DNA from: CAVUWL01 sp963700105
Lineage (GTDB): Bacteria > Actinomycetota > Thermoleophilia > Solirubrobacterales > 70-9
Direction of reading: 5' to 3'
DNA length: 64,000 nucleotides
Assembly: GCA_963700105.1 (NCBI GenBank)
Contig: CAVOWL010000004.1
Span: forward strand, 434,001-498,000
In this document: piece by piece, positions 58,616 through 64,000 of the stretch
Layout of the letters: each line of letters begins with the position of its first letter
How positions within the stretch are numbered: position 1 is the stretch's first letter
Notes under the pieces: model-generated
What the model was told of the DNA's origin: nothing
Seen by the model: only the letters and a program-made list of their open reading frames with translations
Database searches by the model: none
Made by a program: the position numbers and the translations under genes

Positions 58616-59695
58616 TTAGTCCTGCAGGAATGGCGGAACTTCGATGTCGTCGTCGCTGACCCTGAGTTTGCGGATGTCGGTGTCCTCGGCGGAGATCCGC
58701 GGGCGGCTCTCGTAGCGTCGCCGAACCCGCTGGGGAGAACGGGCCAAGAGCTCGAAGCCCTCAAAGCCGGTGGCGATCACGGTGACCCTGACCTCATCGC
58801 GCATCGATTGGTCAACGACCGAGCCGAAGATGATGTTTGCGTTGTCATCGGCCTCGGCTTGGACCAGCTGGGCGGCCTCGTTTACCTCGAAGAGCCCGAG
58901 GTCCTCGGGGCCGGTGATGTTGAGCAGCATCCCGGTCGCGCCTTTGATCGACTCCTCGATCAGGGGCGAGGTGATCGCCGCCTTGGCGGCGTCGATGGCA
59001 CGGGTCTCCCCCGAGGCCGCGCCGACCCCCATCAGCGCCGAGCCGGCGTCTCGCATGATCGTGCGCACGTCGGCGAAGTCGAGGTTGATCAGGCCCGGGA
59101 TCGTGATCAGGTCGGTGATCCCCTGCACCCCCTGGCGCAGGATGTCATCGGCCTGGCGGAAGGCCTCGAGCACGCTGGTCCGGCGCTCGACCGCCTGCAG
59201 CAGCTTCTCGTTGGGAACGATGATCAGGGTATCGACGTTGTTTCGCAGCTTCTCGATTCCCTCAAGTGCCTGCTGCATGCGCCGTTTGCCCTCGAACTCA
59301 AACGGCTTGGTGACCGCGCCGACGGTCAGCGCACCGATCTCCTCCTTGGCGATCTCGGCGATGATCGGCGCCGAGCCGGTGCCGGTGCCGCCGCCCTCCC
59401 CCGCGGTGACAAAGACCATGTCGGCCCCCTTCAGAGCCTCCTTGATCTCATCGCGACTCTCCGCCGCCGCGCCCGCCCCGACCTCGGGGTTGCCACCGGC
59501 GCCGAGGCCGCGCGTTAGCTCCTGTCCGATCGAGAGCTTGATGTCGGCGTCGCAGGCCTGCAGGGCCTGAGCGTCGGTGTTGACGGCGACGAACTCGACA
59601 CCGCGGATTCCGGCGTCAACCATGCGGCTGACCGCATTGGTACCGCCGCCGCCGGCGCCGACGACCTTGATCACCGCAAGGTAAGTGGATTCCAT
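58616..59695 (-). CDS. ftsZ: Cell division GTPase FtsZ
   Basis: Tubulin homologue forming the division ring. 'VVGAGGGGTNAVSRM', the signature 'AGEGGGTGTGSAPIIAEIAKE', the synergy loop 'GLINLDFADVRTIM' and the C-terminal peptide 'DDDIEVPPFLQD' (binds partners such as FtsW and SepF) are intact. The linker is short. 359 residues from ATG 59695, with GGAG ten bases upstream. It is followed directly by gcvT rather than the usual pgeF/sepF genes. Confidence 0.98.
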   Translation of the reverse strand: MESTYLAVIKVVGAGGGGTNAVSRMVDAGIRGVEFVAVNTDAQALQACDADIKLSIGQELTRGLGAGGNPEVGAGAAAESRDEIKEALKGADMVFVTAGEGGGTGTGSAPIIAEIAKEEIGALTVGAVTKPFEFEGKRRMQQALEGIEKLRNNVDTLIIVPNEKLLQAVERRTSVLEAFRQADDILRQGVQGITDLITIPGLINLDFADVRTIMRDAGSALMGVGAASGETRAIDAAKAAITSPLIEESIKGATGMLLNITGPEDLGLFEVNEAAQLVQAEADDNANIIFGSVVDQSMRDEVRVTVIATGFEGFELLARSPQRVRRRYESRPRISAEDTDIRKLRVSDDDIEVPPFLQD

Positions 59696-59819
59696 CTCCC
59701 GATTTCTCCAGATCACCGGCTCCGCAGGAGCCGACGTTTGAGTTGAGCCTTTATTCCGTCCGAGGCTTCAGCGACGCTCAAGGGTTCTGGGCCTCGATGT
59801 AACCACGGAAATTGCGCTC

Positions 59820-59848
59820 AACGTAGGGCATTGGGGGCCTGAAGTCAA
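59820..59848 (-). promoter_or_regulatory. Candidate ftsZ promoter
   Basis: TTGACT (59848 to 59843) and TACGTT (59825 to 59820) are separated by exactly 17 bases, the best -35/-10 pair I found in the window. It lies in the 233-base gap between ftsQ and ftsZ and would give a leader of roughly 120 bases. Confidence 0.5.
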
Positions 59849-59879
59849 ACCGCCGGGAGGCATCGTGCAAACCGCAACC

Positions 59880-59896
59880 CTCAAGTCGAACTTGAG
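59880..59896. promoter_or_regulatory. Palindromic site upstream of the ftsZ promoter
   Basis: CTCAAGT-CGA-ACTTGAG is a perfect 7+7 inverted repeat about 30 bases upstream of the -35. A further half-site, ACTTGAGGG, lies at 59919-59927. The repeat resembles MerR/SoxR-type boxes (which have a two-base-shorter symmetrical core) and could bind an activator of ftsZ. The regulator is unknown. Confidence 0.5.
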
Positions 59897-59928
59897 AATA
59901 GGGCCAGTCTAACCCATCACTTGAGGGA

Positions 59929-60456
59929 TCAGGGAGCGGGCGGCAACGGGTGGCCCGAGCCATAGACACCAGGGCGTCCCGGCGCCTCCAGGTCGATGTA
60001 ATCAAGCGCGTTGATCGATGGATCGGCGAGCACCGCGGCTGCCGCGCGCCACTTCCGCGCCGCCTCCGCGTCACTGCCGAACCGCAGTTCGACCCCGCTG
60101 CTCAGTTCGACGTCGACGCCGCTGGCGCCGTAGCGGCTGTCCTTCAGGTAGGGACGAAGCGGCTCCGGGGCGGCGGCCAGGACGCGAGCCTGGGCGAGGA
60201 CCGTGCCGCCCAGGCGCCCGCTCCTCGGTGCTTTGGAAATCGGCAGGCGGGGCAGCGAGACGCCGGCCGGCAGCGGCAACCCGACCAACACGATCCCGCC
60301 CCCCGAGACCCCGACGGCGTCTTTACCGGCGCCGATCACGGCACTCGCTCTCGCAACCCGCAGGCGCGGGGAGATCGAATCGGCGCGGAGCAGAAACTGA
60401 TAGATCGCCGCGGCACAGAGGATCACAAAAAGCGCCGCGGCGCCCCAGCGCTTCAC
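59929..60456 (-). CDS. ftsQ: FtsQ/DivIB-like division protein lacking the POTRA domain
   Basis: In the ftsQ position between murB and ftsZ. Residues 4-23 form a membrane anchor ('AAALFVILCAAAIYQFLL'). About ten residues later comes sequence matching the FtsQ beta domain ('LRVARASAVIGAGKDAVGV', 'IVLVGLPLPAGVSLPRLPI'), ending with the conserved 'VELSSGVELRFGSDAEAARKW...INALDYIDLEAPGRPGVYG'. FtsQ usually has a ~70-residue POTRA domain between these. 175 residues against about 250-300. The ATG overlaps the murB stop, so no upstream extension is possible without deep overlap. Confidence 0.82.
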   Translation of the reverse strand: MKRWGAAALFVILCAAAIYQFLLRADSISPRLRVARASAVIGAGKDAVGVSGGGIVLVGLPLPAGVSLPRLPISKAPRSGRLGGTVLAQARVLAAAPEPLRPYLKDSRYGASGVDVELSSGVELRFGSDAEAARKWRAAAAVLADPSINALDYIDLEAPGRPGVYGSGHPLPPAP

Positions 60457-61367
60457 AGCTCCCAGCCCGCGGGCCAGCTCACCTCACCCAGCACCTGCAC
60501 CTCGGGCTCAAGGAGAACCCCGAAGTGCTCGTGAACGCGCCGGCGCGCCGTGGCCATCAGCTCCAGCACGTCGGCGGTCGTGGCGGTGCCGTCGTTGCTG
60601 ACGAAGTTTGCGTGCTTCTCGGAGAGGCTGGCCCCGCCGTGGCGCAGACCGCGACATCCGGCGGCCTCCAGGAGCTGCCCGGCGCTCCGTCCCCCGGCGC
60701 GCTCGGAATCAGGGTTCTTAAAGGTCGAGCCGAAGGTCTTGATCCCCGACGGCTGCGCCTCGCGGCGGCGCTCACGCATCTCGGCGAGGGTCGCCCGAAC
60801 CGCCGCCGGGTCGGCGCGCTTGAGTGAAAAGGCGGCGCGCGCGATCACCTCCTCGGGGCCAAGTGAGGAGCTGCGGTATCGAAGGCCCAGTTGGTCGGGC
60901 CCGCGGCGCTTGAGCCCGGCCGCCGAGGCGACCCCGACCCAATCCAAGATCTCGGCCAGCTGCCCACCGTAGGCGTTTGCGTTCATCTTCACCGCACCCC
61001 CCGCGGTGCCGGGGATGTTGATTCCAAACTCAAGACCACTGAGCCCCCAGGCCGCCGTCCGCGCCGCCGCCGCGGGCAGCCGCGCCCCGCCGCCGCAGAT
61101 AACCCGCTCGCCGTCGCGCTCGATCCTCGCCAGGTCACCGTCAAGCTTGATCGCGAGTCCACGGAATCCATCGTCGGCTATCAGCAGGTTCGATCCGGAC
61201 CCAATCGTTCCTAGCGAAAGGCCCTCCCCCGCTGCCCAGGCGAGCAGATCAAGCAACTCCTCCTCACTTCGGGGGCGAGCGAAAAAGCTGGCCCGACCGC
61301 CGGTGCGAACGGTGGCGAGGCGAGCGAGCGGATACTCGGTCCTAACTCCCGGCGGCGGCGCGCTCAA
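60453..61367 (-). CDS. murB: UDP-N-acetylenolpyruvoylglucosamine reductase
   Basis: Second committed step of peptidoglycan precursor synthesis, a FAD enzyme. It has 'VRTGGRASFFARPRSEEEL', 'TIGSGSNLLIADDGFRGL', 'GINIPGTAGGAVKMNANAYGGQLAEIL', 'LGLRYRSSSLG' (type I Tyr loop), 'GSTFKNPDSERAGG' and the proton-donor Ser in 'GASLSEKHANFVSN'. 304 residues. It overlaps murC and ftsQ by four bases each. Confidence 0.97.
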   Translation of the reverse strand: MSAPPPGVRTEYPLARLATVRTGGRASFFARPRSEEELLDLLAWAAGEGLSLGTIGSGSNLLIADDGFRGLAIKLDGDLARIERDGERVICGGGARLPAAAARTAAWGLSGLEFGINIPGTAGGAVKMNANAYGGQLAEILDWVGVASAAGLKRRGPDQLGLRYRSSSLGPEEVIARAAFSLKRADPAAVRATLAEMRERRREAQPSGIKTFGSTFKNPDSERAGGRSAGQLLEAAGCRGLRHGGASLSEKHANFVSNDGTATTADVLELMATARRRVHEHFGVLLEPEVQVLGEVSWPAGWEL

Positions 61368-62698
61368 CCCGAACCTCCACCGGGCGCCAGCAGCGCCTCG
61401 CCCACCCGGTAGACGTCACCGGCACCGATCGTGACCAGAATCGATCCCGGCTGCAGTCCGGGCGCCAGGGCGGCCACCGCCTCCTCGACGCTCGGTAGCC
61501 ACCAAACCACCGCGCCGCCGCTGCGCTCGGCGGCGGCCTGGGCGACCGCCAGGCCGCTGATTCCGGCCAGCTCACCGAGCGGTTGCTCGCGCGCCGCGTA
61601 GACGTCTAGCACCGCGACCTCATCGGCCGCCGCCAAGGCAGCGCCGAACTGCTCCGCAAAGACCTTCGTGCGCGAGTAAAGATGCGGTTGAAAGACCGCG
61701 ATCAGGCGCGCCGGGTTCAGTTCCCGAAGAGCCGCCAGCGCCGCTCTGACCTCGGTCGGATGGTGGGCGTAGTCATCATAAATTCGGGTCCCTCCCCGCT
61801 CCCCCTTGAACTCCAGCCGGCGCCGCACCCCGGGGAAATCAGCGAGGGCCGCGGCCGCATCTGGGGACGGCCCTCCCAAGGCCGCCTCGATTGCTGCGAT
61901 CGCGGCGCGGGCGTTTCGCTGATTGTGGCGGCCGGGGATCGAGAGCTCCAGCCGCGGCGGGCCCGGAGTGCTTTGATCAAAGCCGACCGCCCGCTTCCCC
62001 TCGATCACGCTCGCGAGGCTGCCATCGGCGGGAATAACGACGGCGCGGGCCGGCGCTATGAATTGGCGGAAGGCATGCTCCAGCTCGGCGAGCGATCCCC
62101 AGCGGGCGTGGTGGTCCATCTCAACGTTGGTGATTACGGCAACCTCGGGGCGAAGCGCCAGAAAGCTCGCATCGCTCTCATCGGCCTCAGCCACCACCCA
62201 CTCCCCACTCCCCCAGGCGGCGTTGGCGGCGCCCTGATCGGGCCCGATTCCGGGCACCTCACCGCCGATAAAAAAAGCGGGGCAAGACCCGGTCGCGCGC
62301 AGCGCCCAGACCACCATCGCCGTCGTCGTCGTCTTGCCGTGGGTTCCGGCGACGGCGATCAGCCGCTTCTTTGCGCACAGCTCGGCGAGCAGCTCGCCGC
62401 GATGCATAACCCTCGCCCCACGCTGGCGGGCCAGCGCCAGCTCGGGATTCTCTGCCCCGATCGCGGTCGAGACCACCACCTCAACCCGATCCGGAAGGTT
62501 TGCCGCGTCGTGGCCGATCGCGGCCTCGATGCCGACCGAGCGCAACCGCCGCAGGTTGGAGGAGTCGGAGCGATCGCTGCCGCTGACCGCCGCCCCCAGG
62601 CCCCGACAGACCAGCGCCAGTCCGCTCATGCCGGCGCCACCGATGCCGATGAAGTGCAGCCGCCTTGCGCAGGTGCGGCGATCGAGGGACTCGCTCAT
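61364..62698 (-). CDS. murC: UDP-N-acetylmuramate--L-alanine ligase
   Basis: Adds L-Ala to UDP-MurNAc. 'HFIGIGGAGMSGLALV' (UDP site), 'AVAGTHGKTTTTAMVVWAL' (P-loop), 'EADESDASFL', 'ITNVEMDHHARWG', 'GRHNQRNARAAIAA' and 'IYDDYAHHPTEVRAAL' are the Mur ligase motifs. 444 residues. Overlaps murB and murG by four bases each. Confidence 0.97.
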   Translation of the reverse strand: MSESLDRRTCARRLHFIGIGGAGMSGLALVCRGLGAAVSGSDRSDSSNLRRLRSVGIEAAIGHDAANLPDRVEVVVSTAIGAENPELALARQRGARVMHRGELLAELCAKKRLIAVAGTHGKTTTTAMVVWALRATGSCPAFFIGGEVPGIGPDQGAANAAWGSGEWVVAEADESDASFLALRPEVAVITNVEMDHHARWGSLAELEHAFRQFIAPARAVVIPADGSLASVIEGKRAVGFDQSTPGPPRLELSIPGRHNQRNARAAIAAIEAALGGPSPDAAAALADFPGVRRRLEFKGERGGTRIYDDYAHHPTEVRAALAALRELNPARLIAVFQPHLYSRTKVFAEQFGAALAAADEVAVLDVYAAREQPLGELAGISGLAVAQAAAERSGGAVVWWLPSVEEAVAALAPGLQPGSILVTIGAGDVYRVGEALLAPGGGSG

Positions 62699-63783
62699 CG
62701 CGCTGCGGCCAGAACCTGATCGGCGATTCGCCGCGCCGCCTCGGGGCGAGCCAGGGCGCCGGAGGCCGCCGCCATCTCCGCGATTCGCCGCGGCTCTGCG
62801 AACAGCGCCCCGACCCGGGTGGCGAGCAGCGCGGCGTCGAGGTCTCGGTCGGCGATCGTCTCGGCTGCCCCCGCCGCCCCCATCCAGGCGGCGTTTGCGC
62901 TCTGGTGATCGGCGGTGGCGTGAGGGTAGGGGACCAGCAGCGCCGCTCGAGCGGCTGCGGTCACCTCAAAGATCGAGCCCCCCGCGCGGGCGAGAACCAG
63001 GTCTGAGGCCGCCAGCACCTCGCCGAGGTTGGGAACGTAGGCGAGCAGTCGGTAGCGCTGGCCGTGGGGGGCCGCGCCGAGGCGCTCTGCCAGCTGATCG
63101 AATTCACGGCGCCCGGTGAGGTGGATCACATCGAAGTCGCGACCGCCGCGCTCGGCAAACGCCTCGATCGCGGCGAGGTTGATCGAACGGGCACCCTGGC
63201 TACCGCCCATGATCAAAAGGCAGCGCGCATCGGGATCGATTCCCAGCGCGGCGCGGGCGAGACCGCGGTCGGCCGCCAGCACCGCGGCGGGAACCGGGCG
63301 CCCGGTGAGCAGGTAGCGCTCGCCGCTACGACCGGGGATCGCAAAGGCCAGACAGACCCGGCGGGCGCGGCGGGCGAGCAACCGATTGGCCAGGCCCAGG
63401 TGGCTGTCAGCCTCGCTCAGCACAAGCGGCACCGAGGCGAGAACCGCGGCGAGACCGGCGGGCCCGGCGACGAACCCGCCGCCGCCCATCACGACCGAGA
63501 TGCGGCGGCGCCTGATCAACCTCTGGGCGCCGATCAGCGCTCCCGCCGCCTCGAATCCGGCAAGCGCGGCGCGCAGCGGATTGTGGCGGTCGATCCCCCG
63601 CACCCTGACAAGGTCAATCTGATATCCCGCCGCGGGAACGATCTCGGCCTCGATCCGACCGCGAGCGCCGAGAAAGCTGACCTCGGCTCCGTCAGCCCGA
63701 AGCTCGTCGGCGACTGCGATCGCCGGCACGACGTGGCCTGCGGTTCCCCCCGCTGCGATTAGAACTCTGGGCCCTCTTGGCAT
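62695..63783 (-). CDS. murG: Lipid II synthase MurG
   Basis: Adds GlcNAc to lipid I. 'LIAAGGTAGHVVPAIAVADEL', 'GYQIDLVRVRGI', 'VMGGGGFVAGPAGLAAVL', 'LIMGGSQGARSINLAAIE' and 'ASDLVLARAGGSIFEVTAAARAALLVPYPHATADHQSANA' mark the GT28 fold. The ATG at 63783 is fixed by the glycine loop ten residues in and by AAGGAG eleven bases upstream. Its first 92 bases overlap the tail of ftsW. Confidence 0.96.
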   Translation of the reverse strand: MPRGPRVLIAAGGTAGHVVPAIAVADELRADGAEVSFLGARGRIEAEIVPAAGYQIDLVRVRGIDRHNPLRAALAGFEAAGALIGAQRLIRRRRISVVMGGGGFVAGPAGLAAVLASVPLVLSEADSHLGLANRLLARRARRVCLAFAIPGRSGERYLLTGRPVPAAVLAADRGLARAALGIDPDARCLLIMGGSQGARSINLAAIEAFAERGGRDFDVIHLTGRREFDQLAERLGAAPHGQRYRLLAYVPNLGEVLAASDLVLARAGGSIFEVTAAARAALLVPYPHATADHQSANAAWMGAAGAAETIADRDLDAALLATRVGALFAEPRRIAEMAAASGALARPEAARRIADQVLAAAR

Positions 63784-64000
63784 TGCTGGATCGGCTCCTT
63801 CCCCGGGCCGGCGCGCGCCCGCCCTCGAGGACCCGCAGTTTGCCAGTGCCGGCGGTCCCGCCGCGGGCAACGTTGAGGATCAGGCCCACCGCGAAGAGGG
63901 TCGCCAGCAGCGAGCTGTTGCCGTAGGAGACGAAGGGAAGCGGCACCCCGGTTAGCGGCGCCAGGCCCATCACGGCGAACAGGTTGAGGGTCGCCTGGAT
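63692..64000 (-). CDS. ftsW: FtsW-type SEDS glycosyltransferase, C-terminal end
   Basis: Only the last 102 codons are in the window; the gene continues past the right edge. 'NLFAVMGLAPLTGVPLPFVSYGNSSLLATLFAVGLILNVARGG' is the conserved closing region of FtsW/RodA septal peptidoglycan polymerases, and its place before murG indicates FtsW. It ends in a long Arg/Ser-rich cytoplasmic tail, most of it encoded in DNA overlapping the start of murG. Confidence 0.93.
   Translation of the reverse strand: MQATLNLFAVMGLAPLTGVPLPFVSYGNSSLLATLFAVGLILNVARGGTAGTGKLRVLEGGRAPARGRSRSSNAKRAQSSNRSGGNRRPRRAGDRSRRRASG

Overview
The window looks like one chromosomal segment of a high-G+C actinobacterium, most likely a Thermoleophilia-type lineage (Solirubrobacterales or Gaiellales). 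I infer this from gene order, not from a marker gene. A YceD-SepIVA-type pair sits beside rpmF-plsX-acpP-rnc-smc-ftsY-ffh, rpmB-DhaL-recG-rsmD-coaD are linked, ftsA is missing between ftsQ and ftsZ, there is a WhiG/FliA-like sigma factor, and a Ku plus LigD-polymerase pair is present. About 71 protein genes fill almost all of the DNA, mostly on the minus strand. I see no rRNA, tRNA, CRISPR array, insertion sequence, prophage or plasmid feature.

Layout. 1-6.3 kb: two unknown genes, a VOC-family enzyme, RNase H, a zinc-binding unknown, a sigma factor, a Xer recombinase, a 5-formyl-THF cyclo-ligase and an alpha/beta hydrolase. 6.3-10.9 kb: ilvD, thiD, rnhB, lepB, rplS. 11.3-20 kb: trmD, khpA, rpsP, ffh, ftsY, smc, rnc, acpP, plsX, rpmF, yceD. 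20-26.4 kb: a methyltransferase, a SepIVA-like coiled coil, coaD, rsmD, recG, a DhaL/FakA-like protein, rpmB. 26.4-29.9 kb: ribH-ribBA-ribE-ribD. 29.9-32.4 kb: a two-gene glycosyltransferase plus flippase cassette. 32.4-38.5 kb: rpe, a zinc ribbon, rsmB, fmt, def, priA. 39-49.5 kb: metK, der, cmk, aroA, tyrA, aroF, hisC, aroH, rluB, scpB, scpA. 49.6-54.2 kb: trpS, an MFS exporter, ku and the LigD polymerase domain. 54.2-64 kb: a complete glycine cleavage set (gcvPB, gcvPA, gcvH, gcvT) directly downstream of ftsZ, then ftsQ, murB, murC, murG and the end of ftsW.

Most genes are core functions, but several core parts are unusual. The Smc protein has both ATPase half-heads but no recognisable hinge and short arms, although its partners ScpA and ScpB look normal. 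FtsQ has lost its POTRA domain. RNase III lacks a metal-binding glutamate. bL19 carries a long acidic tail.

Expression signals are also distinctive. At least 14 genes have a TAnnnT -10 box placed 6-7 bases before the start codon, which predicts leaderless mRNAs. ilvD and lepB appear to start at CTG codons with good Shine-Dalgarno sequences. The aroF (DAHP synthase) gene is preceded by a short reading frame ending in Phe, Tyr, Trp and Phe codons, followed by strong RNA hairpins. This looks like an attenuator that senses all three aromatic amino acids, embedded in an aroH-hisC-aroF-tyrA-aroA operon.
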